A DNA stretch of 64,000 bases from Acinetobacter terrae (GCF_013004375.1 NZ_JABERI010000009.1:155685-219684); one strand, 5' to 3'. Counted from the stretch's first letter, positions 1-10,628 are shown. Notes: a model not told the origin generated them from the sequence alone. Translations and numbers: made by a program.

Positions 1-1
1 T

Positions 2-1714
2 AAAGCCTTAACCTTTGAAAACTCAAGTGATTGTAAAACCAGTATTTTAACCAGCACCAGGTCACAAGAAAAACAACGGCTCCAGCAAGTAACTTATGAT
101 AAATGTTTAGACCAACAACTGTATATGCTGGATAAAAGTATTCGATACAGTTATGCCTATATGTTTAAAACAAAACGCGGACCACAAGACCGTATTTTTG
201 ATAACAGACAGGTTCAGATTCGTGACTTCTATAACTTAGCCTTGGCTAAACTGGTTTCCGCTTATGGCCTACGTCACAAACCCACGGAAGTCGAACACCG
301 GATTAAAGTTGGCAACAGTATATACAGCATTAACTTTGATCATTACCCGCAACTCAAAGAACAGAAAATTGAGCAACTACTCTCAAGTTATAACCTGAAT
401 TTTTCAGGGTTGCGTTCCATTAACCGCCGGGACGGTTTTGGTTCAGAGTTTGTGGTCGTTTTACCGCAAGTTAAGGATGATATTGGTGAAGGTAAAAATA
501 AATACATTATCGACCCGATAAATTTTAGCTACCAAAATGGCGTCAATCCGAATATTCATCAAGCCCGTTATTTGGCAGCCACCCTTACCGCGCAGCCGAA
601 ATCTGCGACCAATATTGAGGACATTTTAAATAAGGCAGAGTTTGAGTTAAAAGCGTTTGATCCCTATAAATATGAAAAAGTTGATCTGGCAGGCAAAAGC
701 TATCCGCTTGCCGCTAACTTCTCTACACCCTATGGTTTATGGCTGGCACAAAATAATCTGGGTAAAGCTGCCTATTTGACTCTGATTGATCGTGACGATC
801 ATCTCACCATGCCGCATTTATATATGCTCGAACCCTATAACCCAAATAAAAAAGTCATTGTTTTGGTGCATGGTCTAGCCAGTAGTCCTGAAGCGTGGAT
901 CCGACTGACCAATGACATTATGGGTGACACGGTGCTGCGTGAGAATTTTCAGGTCTGGCAAGTGTTCTATTCAACCAATATGCCAATTATTGAAAGTCGC
1001 TTTCAAATCTATGCCCTGCTCAATCAGGCTTTTGCACAGGTTGATGCCAAAGCACCAGCCAAAAAAGATGCGGTACTGGTTGGACATAGTATGGGAGGCA
1101 TCATTGCCCGCCTTTTGGTCAGTGATGCAGATGTGACTAAAAAAGCCTTAGCCATGATGAACAATCGCCAATTAAATAAATATCAAAAATTACCAATCGT
1201 TTCACAACGCTTGGTCATGAAGGATATTCCTAATTTTAGTCGTGCAATTTTTCTCGCATCACCGCATAAAGGAACCGATTATGCAGATCGCTGGTTTACC
1301 AAGGCAGCACGTAAAATTATTCGCATACCCGGTGCATTCCTTTCTGCGATCGGTGACAGCATACAAAACCAGGATCTGGACGTTAAAGATCTATTAAAGC
1401 AGATTGATAATGGTCTTATTCAAAATGGTCCGAGTGATTTAAGTTATCAGTCCAAGTTTATGGAACTGACTAAAGACATTAACCCCCGTAAAGGTCTCGC
1501 CTTCCATTCCATTATGGGCAATATCACCAACAGTGATGATCTGAATATCATTACCGATGATGTCGTCCCGTATAAGAGCGCCCACTTAAATGGGGCGGTT
1601 TCTGAAAAGATCATCAAAGGTGGACATTCCATCCAGGAAACCCCCGAAGCCGTTTTAGAATTACGTCGAATCTTACGTCTCCATTTGACCCAATTAGGTT
1701 TACATAAACCTTAA
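2..1714 (+). CDS. alpha/beta hydrolase (lipase/esterase-like), 5' end outside window
   Basis: The frame is open from base 2 with no stop before the first ATG at 125, so the true start lies upstream and the N-terminus is missing. About 570 residues are visible. Counting from the ATG at 125, an oxyanion-hole segment (VLVHGLASSPEAW) lies near residue 249, a nucleophile elbow GHSMGG has Ser near 322, a D-D-V-V-P segment could give the acid, and the catalytic His is probably in GGHSIQ near 501. This is a complete Ser-Asp-His arrangement of the alpha/beta hydrolase fold. The roughly 240-residue region before the fold resembles nothing I can name. The substrate is unknown; a membrane-associated or lipid esterase is possible. 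A 12-bp hairpin follows the stop. Confidence 0.8.
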   Translation, partial: KALTFENSSDCKTSILTSTRSQEKQRLQQVTYDKCLDQQLYMLDKSIRYSYAYMFKTKRGPQDRIFDNRQVQIRDFYNLALAKLVSAYGLRHKPTEVEHRIKVGNSIYSINFDHYPQLKEQKIEQLLSSYNLNFSGLRSINRRDGFGSEFVVVLPQVKDDIGEGKNKYIIDPINFSYQNGVNPNIHQARYLAATLTAQPKSATNIEDILNKAEFELKAFDPYKYEKVDLAGKSYPLAANFSTPYGLWLAQNNLGKAAYLTLIDRDDHLTMPHLYMLEPYNPNKKVIVLVHGLASSPEAWIRLTNDIMGDTVLRENFQVWQVFYSTNMPIIESRFQIYALLNQAFAQVDAKAPAKKDAVLVGHSMGGIIARLLVSDADVTKKALAMMNNRQLNKYQKLPIVSQRLVMKDIPNFSRAIFLASPHKGTDYADRWFTKAARKIIRIPGAFLSAIGDSIQNQDLDVKDLLKQIDNGLIQNGPSDLSYQSKFMELTKDINPRKGLAFHSIMGNITNSDDLNIITDDVVPYKSAHLNGAVSEKIIKGGHSIQETPEAVLELRRILRLHLTQLGLHKP

Positions 1715-1734
1715 GGGTTAAGGTTTATCAATTT

Positions 1735-1767
1735 CAGCCGATCATGCTTCATCTACATGATCGGCTG
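1735..1767 (+). terminator. hairpin after hydrolase gene
   Basis: A perfect 12-bp stem (1735-1746 with 1756-1767) and a 9-nt loop lie about 20 nt after the hydrolase stop. The following tract is only mildly T-rich, so it may be a weak or Rho-assisted terminator. Confidence 0.5.
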
Positions 1768-2150
1768 ATCTGCTGTTCAATTTAGTGTGAAGATATTTTC
1801 TTAGACTATTTCCAAGCATCATTAAAATATTTCAACTTTAGCTTATTGATCTTTATTACAGCTATATTCCCCCACCCTTAATATTCTCATAGAAAAATAA
1901 AAAACTGTTTCCTGATTTTTACCTATTTATTGCAAAGCATTTTTCTCTGCTCATGCAAATTTGATAAGATAAGCCACTCGAATGAAGTTAAGTTTTTTTG
2001 ATAGACACAACTTGCCAGAAAATTAAAAAATATAAGACCTGAATGTCTTACTGGTAAATAAACTTATCTTCATGCAAAAAATTGAAATTGGTGAGACAGC
2101 CAAGTTTTTAGCGATCTAGATTTATTCAAATATTTAAGGATTTTACCTCA
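1768..2150. other. intergenic region before mutS
   Basis: AT-rich spacer with no ORF or RNA gene that I can support. It presumably holds the mutS promoter. An AAGGA-like ribosome site lies about 10 nt before the mutS ATG. Confidence 0.4.
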
Positions 2151-4802
2151 ATGAGTTACCCGGAAATCATGGCTGATTTTTCCACTTTAACGCCAATGAT
2201 GCAGCAATATTTAACTGTAAAAATGCAGTATCCTCACTCACTCATGTTTTATCGTATGGGTGACTTTTATGAGTTGTTTTTTGATGATGCACATAAAGCA
2301 GCAAAATTACTGGGGATTACTTTAACCCACCGTGGCAAAGCCAATGGCGAACCGATCCCTATGGCGGGCGTACCTTACCATGCAGCCGAAGGCTATTTGG
2401 CACGTCTGGTTAAGAAAGGTGAAACCGTCGTCATTTGTGAACAGCTGGGTGAAGGCGAGAGCGCAGGCACTCGCGGTAAGGCACCTATGGAACGTGGTGT
2501 GGTCCGAATTATCACTCCCGGCACACTGACTGATGATGCACTGCTGAATAGTCATCAATCTTCCAATTTGGTCGCGCTTTGCATTCAACAAAATCAAATT
2601 GGTATTGCGCTGTTAGATTTAAGCGCAGGTATTTTCAAGGTTCAACAACAAGACTTCCAACACGAGCAACTGGCGATTGAGCTTTCCCGCTTAATGCCAA
2701 GTGAGATTCTGGTTGATGAAGATATTGTTGATCAAAATATTATTGAGCAAATCAAAAAGCAACTTGAATGCCCTGTCACCAAGCGTCCAAATGTCGATTT
2801 CAACGTCAATAATGCTCAAAAAACCTTATGTGATCAGTTGGCCGTATCGACATTGTCAGGTTTCGGTATTGATCATTTGCCATTGGCAAAAGCCTCTGCC
2901 GCAGCACTGATTCACTATGCCAAAGAAACCCAAAAAACAGCTTTACCGCATATCCGTTCTATTCAACTGGAACAAAGCAGTGACTTTATTGCCTTAGATC
3001 CAGTCACGCGTCGCAATTTAGAGTTAGTCGAACCATTGTTTGATCATGGCACGTCGCTGTTTCAACTGATCAATGATTGTCAAACTGCGATGGGCGGGCG
3101 TTTACTCAGCCGTACCTTAATGCAGCCGCTACGTGATACCAAATTACTCGATGCTCGCCTTGATGCAACGGCATCGATGCTGAATGGCTATCATGAATCA
3201 CCGATTCGCTTGGTGCTGAAAGACATTAGTGATATTGAACGTGTGCTGAGTCGTATTGCTTTAGGCAGTGCACGTCCTCGTGATTTAGTACAACTGCGCC
3301 AAGCCTGTGCACAAATCCCTTTATTACGTCATGCCATTCAGCCGATTACTCAAGCCAAGCAATCTACCTTAATTCAGCAATTAGATCATGAGTTAGGTGA
3401 CTTTAAAGGGCTATACCAACGCCTGATGTCGGCCATTGTTGAACATCCTCCGGTATTACTTCGTGATGGTAATGTTATTGCAGAAGGTTTTGACAGTGAA
3501 CTGGATGAACTGCGTAAAATTCGCGATCATGCCGGTCAGTTCCTGATAGATTTGGAAATCCAAGAACGTGAAAACACTGGAGTTTCAACCCTTAAAATTG
3601 GTTACAACCGTGTCAGTGGTTACTATATTGAACTGACCCGCGCACAAGCAGATCAGGCACCGGATCATTACATTCGTCGCCAGACTTTAAAAAATGCAGA
3701 GCGCTATATCACGCCAGAACTCAAGTCTTTTGAAGATAAAGTGTTATCCAGTGAATCTCGTGCGCTGGCGCGTGAAAAAATGTTGTTTGAAATGCTGCTG
3801 GATGAATTACGCCAAGATATCGGTAATTTACAAATGATGAGCAGCGCGATTGCACAAATTGACTTGCTTGCCAACTTTGCCCATCAAGCACGTTTACGCA
3901 ACTGGTCGCGTCCAGAATTTAGCCCGGAAATTGGGGTAAAAATTATCGCCGGTCGCCACCCTGTGGTTGAAGCATTAAGTAAAACCGCCTTTACCCCAAA
4001 TGATACGACTTTAGATTTTAATCACCGCATGGCCATTGTGACGGGGCCAAATATGGGTGGTAAATCCACTTTTATGCGTCAAACGGCTTTGATTAGCTTA
4101 TTAGCGTATTGTGGCTGCTATGTCCCTGCCAAATCCGCAGTATTAGGTCCAATTGATCGGGTCTTTACCCGTATTGGTTCAGCGGATGATTTATCGACTG
4201 GCAAATCGACCTTTATGGTGGAAATGACGGAAACTTCACAGATTCTGCATCATGCCACCAACCAGTCTTTGGTGCTGATGGATGAAGTCGGTCGTGGTAC
4301 CAGTACTTATGATGGCTTATCTTTGGCTTGGGCATGTGTGATTGACCTCAGTAAACGTATTAAATGCCTGTGCTTATTTGCGACCCATTATTTTGAACTC
4401 ACTGAACTCGGCAAAGAATCTGGTATTGATAATTACCATGTCACCGCAAAGGAATTAAATGGCAATTTAATTCTGTTACACAAAGTTCAGCAGGGTCCTG
4501 CAAGCCAAAGTCATGGTCTGCAAGTGGCAAAATTAGCCGGAATTCCTGCCAGCGTGATTAAAGAAGCCCAAAATCGTTTAAAAATTTTGGAAAAACAGCA
4601 ACATCAGCAACTCAATAAAGCGGTGCAAAATGATTTATTTAGTGTGGCAGATGAATCATCCATTGAAGTGATTGAACGTATTGTTGAAGTGGAAAAAGAT
4701 GTGCCTGCGCTGAATCTGTTAAGAGCTTTAGATGTCGATAGTCTTTCACCACGTGAAGCACTACAACAAATTTATGCTTTGAAAGATGCCCTAGAAGCTT
4801 AA
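2151..4802 (+). CDS. mutS: DNA mismatch repair protein MutS
   Basis: MutS recognises base mismatches and small loops and starts methyl-directed repair with MutL. The mismatch-wedge motif F-Y-E is at residues 39-41 (GDFYELF), and the ATPase P-loop GPNMGGKST at about 632-640 is followed by the DEVGRGTST Walker B/signature segment. At 883 residues it is slightly longer than the enterobacterial protein (853) but has all domains: mismatch binding, connector, core/lever, clamp, ATPase and a C-terminal tail. The ATG at 2151 is preceded by an AAGGA site. It stands alone, with hairpins on both sides, so it is probably monocistronic. Confidence 0.98.
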   Translation: MSYPEIMADFSTLTPMMQQYLTVKMQYPHSLMFYRMGDFYELFFDDAHKAAKLLGITLTHRGKANGEPIPMAGVPYHAAEGYLARLVKKGETVVICEQLGEGESAGTRGKAPMERGVVRIITPGTLTDDALLNSHQSSNLVALCIQQNQIGIALLDLSAGIFKVQQQDFQHEQLAIELSRLMPSEILVDEDIVDQNIIEQIKKQLECPVTKRPNVDFNVNNAQKTLCDQLAVSTLSGFGIDHLPLAKASAAALIHYAKETQKTALPHIRSIQLEQSSDFIALDPVTRRNLELVEPLFDHGTSLFQLINDCQTAMGGRLLSRTLMQPLRDTKLLDARLDATASMLNGYHESPIRLVLKDISDIERVLSRIALGSARPRDLVQLRQACAQIPLLRHAIQPITQAKQSTLIQQLDHELGDFKGLYQRLMSAIVEHPPVLLRDGNVIAEGFDSELDELRKIRDHAGQFLIDLEIQERENTGVSTLKIGYNRVSGYYIELTRAQADQAPDHYIRRQTLKNAERYITPELKSFEDKVLSSESRALAREKMLFEMLLDELRQDIGNLQMMSSAIAQIDLLANFAHQARLRNWSRPEFSPEIGVKIIAGRHPVVEALSKTAFTPNDTTLDFNHRMAIVTGPNMGGKSTFMRQTALISLLAYCGCYVPAKSAVLGPIDRVFTRIGSADDLSTGKSTFMVEMTETSQILHHATNQSLVLMDEVGRGTSTYDGLSLAWACVIDLSKRIKCLCLFATHYFELTELGKESGIDNYHVTAKELNGNLILLHKVQQGPASQSHGLQVAKLAGIPASVIKEAQNRLKILEKQQHQQLNKAVQNDLFSVADESSIEVIERIVEVEKDVPALNLLRALDVDSLSPREALQQIYALKDALEA

Positions 4803-4825
4803 TTTGAAACCATCGTGAATAAGTC

Positions 4826-4850
4826 AAAGACTCCTAAATAGGAGTCTTTT
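4826..4850 (+). terminator. mutS terminator
   Basis: 10-bp stem (4826-4835 with 4840-4849), AAAT loop, ending in a T-run. Typical intrinsic terminator 25 nt after the mutS stop. Confidence 0.85.
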
Positions 4851-5007
4851 TCATTTAGATGCCATATTTAACGCTATATTCATTTTTTAGCAAAATTAAC
4901 AGCCTTATATATAACAAATATCAATAAAAGCAATTGTTAGTTACATGCATTTTTGCCTAAAATACAGCAAGAGTAATTAGAACCATATTTTTTAGGTAGC
5001 TGTCGCC

Positions 5008-5331
5008 ATGACCTTTGTTGTCACTGAAAATTGTATTAAATGTAAATACCAAGACTGCGTAGAAGTTTGTCCAGTGGATTGTTTCTACGAAGGTCCAAAT
5101 TTCCTCGTCATCAATCCTGATGAATGTATTGACTGCGCACTATGCGAACCTGAATGCCCTGCGAATGCTATTTTCTCTGAAGATGAGTTACCGGAAGGTC
5201 AAGAAGTCTTTATTGAACTGAATACTGAACTTTCACAAAAATGGCCGAACATCACCCAGATTGGTGATCAACCTGCTGACCGTGAAGAATGGAATGGTAA
5301 ACCTGACAAGTTACAATACTTGGAAAAATAA
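5008..5331 (+). CDS. fdxA: seven-iron ferredoxin [3Fe-4S][4Fe-4S] (FdxA)
   Basis: Soluble electron carrier of the Azotobacter ferredoxin I type, 107 residues. Two cysteine sets are visible: C9, C12, C17, C21 and C40, C43, C46, C50. By homology the [3Fe-4S] cluster uses C9, C17 and C50, and the [4Fe-4S] cluster uses C21, C40, C43 and C46. The sequence is close to FdI over its whole length, including the C-terminal WPNIT segment. The redox partner here is not indicated. In related bacteria the gene often sits next to mutS, as it does here. A strong terminator follows. Confidence 0.95.
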   Translation: MTFVVTENCIKCKYQDCVEVCPVDCFYEGPNFLVINPDECIDCALCEPECPANAIFSEDELPEGQEVFIELNTELSQKWPNITQIGDQPADREEWNGKPDKLQYLEK

Positions 5332-5347
5332 TCCCGTTTTTCACCTC

Positions 5348-5378
5348 AAAAAAGATCAGCAACTGCTGATCTTTTTTT
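5348..5378 (+). terminator. fdxA terminator
   Basis: GATCAGC/GCTGATC stem with a tight loop, A-run before and seven Ts after, 16 nt beyond the fdxA stop. Confidence 0.9.
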
Positions 5379-5472
5379 ACACTGAAAAAACATTTGATTG
5401 CAATATTTCCAAATTTTATCCATCAATTTATATTAAAATAACACACGTATTTATAAATATTTGATTTCTATA

Positions 5473-6195
5473 ATGAAGCATTTTCTCAAGGGATTAATCG
5501 GGTTCGGTTTAATCCCACTTGTCATGATTGGATGTGCTACATCTCCTCAGAAACAAGGACGTACAACCACGACTCCCGACGGAAAACGAATCTTCATTCC
5601 CCAAGAACGCATCATCATTGAACGCCCTGTTCCGCCTAAAACAGTTCCCTACGCTTACAATGCTTGGGTTGCTACAAGCGATAACTTACGACGCGTGCGT
5701 GAATATGAAGTGTTCCTTGAACAAAATGGTGTCGGCAACATCATTCCAAGTTTTGAATTGATGCGTACAGCACGGGATTGGCAAAAATGTTCCCGTTCAC
5801 AATACATGATTCCAAACCGTGAGTTGTGGAACAATCAAATTTCGACTTTGCGTGTATTTAAATATCTGGTTGCAGCCAAAGTGCTTACCGACTTTGAAGT
5901 CACTTCGGTTTACCGTGATTTACCCCTAAACCAGTGTGCTGGCGGTGCAAATTCATCACGTCATTTATTTAACTCTGCCATCGATTTCCGTGTTGGACCT
6001 GCATATCCTCATGCTGAAGACTATGCCTTTATCGAAAACACCAAATTTAAATTATGCGAATTCTGGGCGCAACATGGTCAAAGCCTGAATATGGGACTTG
6101 GACTGTATGCTTCAGGCCAAATCCATATTGATACCCAAGGCTATCGCACCTGGGGACCTGACTTATCCCGTCATTCATCGATGTGTAATTACTAA
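5473..6195 (+). CDS. putative lipoprotein with M15-type (D-Ala-D-Ala carboxypeptidase-like) domain
   Basis: I start at the ATG at 5473 (240 aa) rather than the TTG at 5461, because it gives a compact lipoprotein signal: MKHF..., a hydrophobic core, then the lipobox V-M-I-G-C. A Pro-rich linker follows, then a domain with S-S-R-H-x6-D (RHLFNSAIDF) and a C-terminal G-Q-I-H-I-D-T segment. These are the Zn-binding His/Asp/His pattern of M15/VanY-like LD- or DD-carboxypeptidases. The likely role is peptidoglycan trimming at the inner face of the outer membrane. No clear ribosome site is seen. Family level is probable; the exact activity is inferred. Confidence 0.75.
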   Translation: MKHFLKGLIGFGLIPLVMIGCATSPQKQGRTTTTPDGKRIFIPQERIIIERPVPPKTVPYAYNAWVATSDNLRRVREYEVFLEQNGVGNIIPSFELMRTARDWQKCSRSQYMIPNRELWNNQISTLRVFKYLVAAKVLTDFEVTSVYRDLPLNQCAGGANSSRHLFNSAIDFRVGPAYPHAEDYAFIENTKFKLCEFWAQHGQSLNMGLGLYASGQIHIDTQGYRTWGPDLSRHSSMCNY

Positions 6196-6326
6196 AAGTA
6201 AATTCGGATAAAAAGAGATCTTGCTGATCTCTTTTTTATTGCCTATTTTCAATAAATTTAAACGATAAATTGCACTCTGATTGGAAAAGTTTAAAATGCT
6301 TGCATCGCAACAAAGGTGACGAAACT

Positions 6327-6992
6327 ATGCAACAAATGTGGACAGAGATTGATGCCTACATCGATTCACATTTAATTCCAGAAGACCCTATTCTTCTACA
6401 GACTTTAAAAAACACTGAAGAAAAAGGCTTTCCAGATCACCTTGCAGTAGCGCCCAATCAAGGCATGCTGCTGCAAATGCTCATTCAGATGAACAAGTGT
6501 AAACGTGTACTGGAACTGGGTACTTTTGCAGCTTACAGCACTATGTGGCTGGCGCGTGTGCTCCCTGAAGATGGTTATATCTTAACGATTGAAGGTCGAG
6601 ATACACACGCAGCATTAGCTCAGGAAAATATCGACAATGCCAAACTTCCACAAACGATTGAGCTGAAAGTTGGACGTGCAGCTGATGTATTAAAAACCTT
6701 ACCTGCCGACTTTGAAGCTTTCGATTTTATCTTTATTGATGCTGATAAACAGAGTTACCCGGAATATTTAGAATTAAGCTTGGATTTGTCTCATTCAGGA
6801 ACCATTATTGTGCTCGATAATGTCATCCGTGCGGGTGATATCATCAATCCTGAAAATCACAAACCCAGTATTGAAGGTATCCGAGAGATGTTTGTTGCTT
6901 TACAAAACCATCCCCGAATCTTGTCCTGTACAGCATTACAAACTGTAGGCAGTAAGGGCCATGATGGCTTTGCTTTAGCCATAGTGAAATAA
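6327..6992 (+). CDS. SAM-dependent O-methyltransferase (family 3, caffeoyl-CoA/catechol OMT-like)
   Basis: The ATG at 6327 has an AAAGG site 8 nt upstream and gives 221 residues, the usual length for this family. A TTG at 6270 would add 19 residues without support. The class I Rossmann motif is VLELGTFAAYSTMWLA (E-x-G-x3-Y-S type), and the divalent-metal segment F-I-F-I-D-A-D-K-Q-S-Y is typical of catechol-type O-methyltransferases, followed by L-D-N-V. It probably methylates a small catechol-like hydroxyl compound; the substrate cannot be read from the sequence. It is a single gene ended by a hairpin. Confidence 0.85.
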   Translation: MQQMWTEIDAYIDSHLIPEDPILLQTLKNTEEKGFPDHLAVAPNQGMLLQMLIQMNKCKRVLELGTFAAYSTMWLARVLPEDGYILTIEGRDTHAALAQENIDNAKLPQTIELKVGRAADVLKTLPADFEAFDFIFIDADKQSYPEYLELSLDLSHSGTIIVLDNVIRAGDIINPENHKPSIEGIREMFVALQNHPRILSCTALQTVGSKGHDGFALAIVK

Positions 6993-7007
6993 TTTGACAC
7001 AAAGATC

Positions 7008-7036
7008 AAAAAACAATCGCATTGTTTTTTTATTTA
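7008..7036 (+). terminator. terminator after O-methyltransferase
   Basis: A6CAAT/ATTGT6 stem (7008-7017 with 7021-7030), 3-nt loop and a T-rich tail. Confidence 0.75.
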
Positions 7037-7135
7037 TTTATTAGCAATTTACACAGACTGTCCATATAGTTATCCACAAGTTATGCGGATAACTATGACT
7101 AATATTTAATCACTACTTATAAGCAAAAGTATTGC

Positions 7136-7978
7136 TTATTTTACCACCAACAACGGTACAGTTGAATTTCGGAAAATAGTGGTTGCCACACTGCCCAAAA
7201 AGAACTGGTGAATTTTACTGTGACTAAATGCACCAAGTACAATCAGTTGTATCTCATGTTCACTCTGATATTCAAGTATATTTTCAGCAACATCGCCATA
7301 ACGATATTCCATGATTACATCTAAGCCGGCATTCTTTAAATATTGTGATGGTTCATTCAATATTTCTGGATGATCGCCGACATAGAGCACATGACACTGT
7401 AGCAATCTTAACAAATCACTTTGTGCAATTCGTTTCATCAAATTGACGCAGGTAGGCGAATATTCATAGGCAAAAATAAATCGTGTTGGTGGCTGGAATT
7501 TTTCACCAACTGTCATTACGGTACAATTGACCCCACGAATAAAGTTTTCAACATTACTGCCGATGGGTTTATTCCGCTCTGCAGAGCGTTCCCCTACTCG
7601 ACCGATAATGGCAATGTCTTCATCTCTAAGCACATTAAAACTTTGCTCTAAAAAATCGCCTTTTTCTTGGAGATGCGAGGCAGTTAAACCGTACTTCTGC
7701 TGAATCATTTCGCTAATATGATTAAGTAAATTATTACTATAATTCAGGGCCAATTCACTTTGTTTTTGTTCAAGTTCAGCCAGTTCTTTCAGTAACATTG
7801 CATTACTTTCAAAACCAATCACACCACTTATTTCCCCCAAGTGATAACTGGCCGGGTAATAATCTAAAACCTGTAATAACACCAATTCACGTTGGGTCTG
7901 CTTTGCAACCCATGCGGCAGCTTCAGCAACTGCATTCACGCATGGAGAAGAATCAATACATGCGATTACACGTTTCAT
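7136..7978 (-). CDS. tandem universal stress protein (UspA family)
   Basis: 280 residues made of two Usp domains. The first begins MKRVIACIDSS and the second follows F-I-F-A-Y-E-Y-S near residue 165. The second ends with a nucleotide-binding-type G-x2-S-x9-G-S segment (GAFSHSKIHQFFLGSVATT) and the usual V-P-L-L-V-V-K end. Tandem Usps of this size are cytoplasmic ATP-binding stress proteins; the exact role is unknown. It is monocistronic, on the opposite strand to its upstream neighbour, starting at the ATG at 7976-7978. Confidence 0.88.
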   Translation of the reverse strand: MKRVIACIDSSPCVNAVAEAAAWVAKQTQRELVLLQVLDYYPASYHLGEISGVIGFESNAMLLKELAELEQKQSELALNYSNNLLNHISEMIQQKYGLTASHLQEKGDFLEQSFNVLRDEDIAIIGRVGERSAERNKPIGSNVENFIRGVNCTVMTVGEKFQPPTRFIFAYEYSPTCVNLMKRIAQSDLLRLLQCHVLYVGDHPEILNEPSQYLKNAGLDVIMEYRYGDVAENILEYQSEHEIQLIVLGAFSHSKIHQFFLGSVATTIFRNSTVPLLVVK

Positions 7979-8111
7979 TTTCGCCTCGCTTTTCGCCTTG
8001 GAAGGCTTTAAGTCTATTTGTTATTTTTAACTTAGCATATCTATTACAGACTGTGCATGCTTTTATGTAATTAAACTTACTCGGCAATTCATATTAATTT
8101 TATTAGATTTT

Positions 8112-8729
8112 TTAATCCCGATAACGAATAAATTTCGCAGGATTACCTGCAACGATAGTCGCTTTTTCTACATCTTTTGTGACCATACTATTCATTCCAA
8201 CCACGGCATGCGATCCAATGTTTATACCATCCTTCACACCTACATGTGCACCCAGCCAAACATCCTGACCAATCTCAATTCCCTTGGAACGTACCGGTTG
8301 TTGGTAAATCGGCTGTTCGAGTTCCATGCCATGGTCAAAGGCATACAAATGACAATATGCAGCGATACGGACCTGATCATGCAGCTTGATGCCCATCCGT
8401 CCACCATCAAGAATGCAATGATGGTTAATCGCAACTTCATTGCCTATTTCCAAGGGCCCATGCAAATTACAATCTGCCGCAATAAAGGTATTATCGCCAA
8501 TCACAATTTTTCGGCCTGGCTCGGCAAAAATATGCGCCAGCGGTGAAATAAAACAGTTTTCACCAATCTCGACTGTTTCCATTTGCATTAAATAAGCTTG
8601 ATATTCTTTTTGCCATGCTTCAGCCCAGCCACGATTTTTCGGTTTTAATGACCAATATAACCACGGCATATAGTTCAAGCGATGCTTATGCTGTTCACGA
8701 TATTTTAACAGCGGATCTTGTTCAGTCAT
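8112..8729 (-). CDS. hexapeptide-repeat acyltransferase (LbH/CatB-WbbJ type)
   Basis: 205 residues. A short N-terminal region is followed by left-handed beta-helix repeats such as I-G-E-N-C-F-I, I-G-D-N-T-F-I, I-G-N-E-V-A-I and the H-D-Q-V-R-I-A coil, then D-V-W-L-G-A-H-V and the closing G-N-P-A-K segment. This is the pattern of O- or N-acetyltransferases using acetyl-CoA, often acting on sugars. The start overlaps the stop of the upstream YigZ-family gene by 8 nt, so the two are co-transcribed. The acceptor substrate is unknown. Confidence 0.85.
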   Translation of the reverse strand: MTEQDPLLKYREQHKHRLNYMPWLYWSLKPKNRGWAEAWQKEYQAYLMQMETVEIGENCFISPLAHIFAEPGRKIVIGDNTFIAADCNLHGPLEIGNEVAINHHCILDGGRMGIKLHDQVRIAAYCHLYAFDHGMELEQPIYQQPVRSKGIEIGQDVWLGAHVGVKDGINIGSHAVVGMNSMVTKDVEKATIVAGNPAKFIRYRD

Positions 8730-9321
8730 TCTGTGGTTCTTCTACAATTTTGAGTTGTTCACGCCCGCGCGTCACATCCTGAATTTTCAATGACAAGGGT
8801 TCAATTTGGTGAATTTGTACTAAGGCTTCGACCTGTACCCCCGTCGCAGTATAGTCTTCTTTAAATTCGACTTGCTGTTGATTGAGTTCATATTGAAAGA
8901 TCGACCATTCATTAAACTGACAGGCAAAACTGACTTTTTTCTTTTCAATCAGTTCAATTTTTTCAGCCAGTAATAAACATTGTCCGGCACAGCCACCATA
9001 GGCACGAACCAAGCCACCCGTTCCGAGTTTGATTCCACCATACCAGCGATTTACCAGAACCAGAATATTGGTTAATTCATTGCCTTCAATGGTGGCTAGA
9101 ATAGGTCTTCCCGCAGTCCCCGATGGTTCGCCATCATCATTAAAACGGACGTTATGTCCAATTTTCCATGCCCAACATTGATGTGTTGTGGTGATATCTT
9201 TATGGGTCTCCAAAAAATCTTTTACTGCCTGTTCATTTTCGACAGGCACAGCAATGGCTTGAAAGCGACTTTTTTTGATGTCTTCTTCGAAAGTAACGGG
9301 CGAGGCAATCGTAAATGGCAT
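8722..9321 (-). CDS. YigZ/IMPACT family protein
   Basis: 199 residues with the diagnostic IMPACT-family segments: an N-terminal EEDIKKSRFQA, D-D-G-E-P-S-G-T-A-G-R-P and R-W-Y-G-G-I-K-L-G-T-G-G-L-V-R-A-Y. The C-terminal half has the ferredoxin-like fold seen in E. coli YigZ. The family is linked to translation control in eukaryotes; the bacterial role is unclear. First gene of a two-gene unit with the acyltransferase (8-nt overlap). Confidence 0.9.
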   Translation of the reverse strand: MPFTIASPVTFEEDIKKSRFQAIAVPVENEQAVKDFLETHKDITTTHQCWAWKIGHNVRFNDDGEPSGTAGRPILATIEGNELTNILVLVNRWYGGIKLGTGGLVRAYGGCAGQCLLLAEKIELIEKKKVSFACQFNEWSIFQYELNQQQVEFKEDYTATGVQVEALVQIHQIEPLSLKIQDVTRGREQLKIVEEPQND

Positions 9322-9384
9322 AAATCTAACAATAAAAAAATCCCTGTAAAATTATAACGTGTTTTAAAGCATCTGCAGACAATA

Positions 9385-9413
9385 AAAAAACCTCCTATAC
9401 AAAGGAGGTTTTA
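9385..9413 (-). terminator. terminator of the type I secretion locus
   Basis: Stem AAAACCTCCT/AGGAGGTTTT (9387-9396 with 9403-9412). Read on the minus strand it ends in a run of seven Ts and lies 13 nt after the HlyD stop, just ahead of the YigZ-family start. Confidence 0.85.
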
Positions 9414-9425
9414 AAATTGAGTTTC

Positions 9426-10628
9426 TCAATTTTTTAATAAGCGTTCACGCAATGCTTCTTGCGCTTTATTGAACGGTTTAATCAGGTAATCCAGTACTGA
9501 TTTTTGTCCGGTTTTAATATCAACCGTTGCCACCATAACAGGAGTAATACTGAATTGCTTCCCGGCTTTATTGGTTAATTTATCGGTATTAGTTCGAATA
9601 TAAACACGGTAATAAAACTGGTCCTGTTTGACTTCATCACGGATTGTATCCGGTGAAATCACCGTAACCTTAGCTTTCAAACCACCATAAATGGAATAGT
9701 CATAAGCCGTGACTTTAACCAGCGCTTCCTGACCAGGATGAATGAATGCAATATCACGCGGTAAAATTCGAGCTTCAATCAATAACTGTTCATCCAAAGG
9801 GACAATGGTCATCAGCTTGCCATTTTGCGGAATGACACCACCAATGGTCATGACATCAATTTCCTTGACGATCCCGCGCATGGGCGCTTTGAAAACCGTA
9901 CAGCTTAACGTATCTGACTTTCCTCTCACCACTTGTTGCTGGGTTTCTACATCCGTATTGGCTTTGGATAATTCTTCACGCGACTTCACATCATACTGAT
10001 TGCCAATATCATTCATTTGATTACGCAAATTATTGGCTTCACGTTTTAGGCGTAAAACTTCCACTTCACTTGCAGCCCCTTTAGCCACAAGAGGTTCGGT
10101 CATGCTCAGTTCCTACTCAATCAAACTTAAAGCCTGATGTAGACCCGACATGGATTCATCCAGATTGGCACGGCGTGAATGATAAAGCGCGGTTTCTTCC
10201 TTCACCAGTTTACTGTCTTTTAAAACTTCCTTAGGAAAAGAAATAGGTGTTCCATTCACTTCAGCTCTTAAACGCGCTGAAGTTGCACGTGAAGACATCA
10301 GCAATGAATCTGATTCTCCGACATTGGATTCCAGTCGAGTCGGATCAAGCTGAGCCAGAATGTGACCCTGCTTGACAATTCCACCTTCACGAACATTCAA
10401 CTTGGTTAAAATACCGCCTTCAAGAGACTGAATAGTCTGCTCTTTTGAGGAAGGTACAACTTTACCGGTTCCTGTAGAAACTTCTTCAAGTTTAAAAAAC
10501 CATGCCCATAACAACAAAGTGAGTAAACCCAAACAAATCATCCAGATAAACACACTGGCTTTAGGTAAAGGCGGTTCAAGCTCAGTGACTTTGATGGTAC
10601 TTTTTAGATTCTGTGATTTAGCGCTCAT
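9426..10628 (-). pseudogene. type I secretion adaptor (HlyD/LapC family) interrupted by an in-frame TAG
   Basis: A membrane-fusion protein of about 399 codons, read as 10628-10113 (171 aa) and 10103-9426 (225 aa). Both pieces are in the same frame, separated only by a TAG at codon 172 (minus strand 10115-10113). Reading through gives ...S-L-I-E-[stop]-E-L-S-M-T-E-P-L, where a Gln (CAG) would fit, so one C-to-T change is the simplest cause. The N-terminal piece has the membrane anchor (about residues 25-45) and the first lipoyl half. The C-terminal piece has the coiled coil, second lipoyl half and beta-barrel. No good ribosome site precedes the internal ATG. Probably non-functional without suppression. 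Confidence 0.85.

Noticed and set aside
125..1714. Hydrolase start at the ATG at 125
   Set aside because: The frame is open to the window edge, so this ATG is probably internal and the gene is 5'-truncated by the window.
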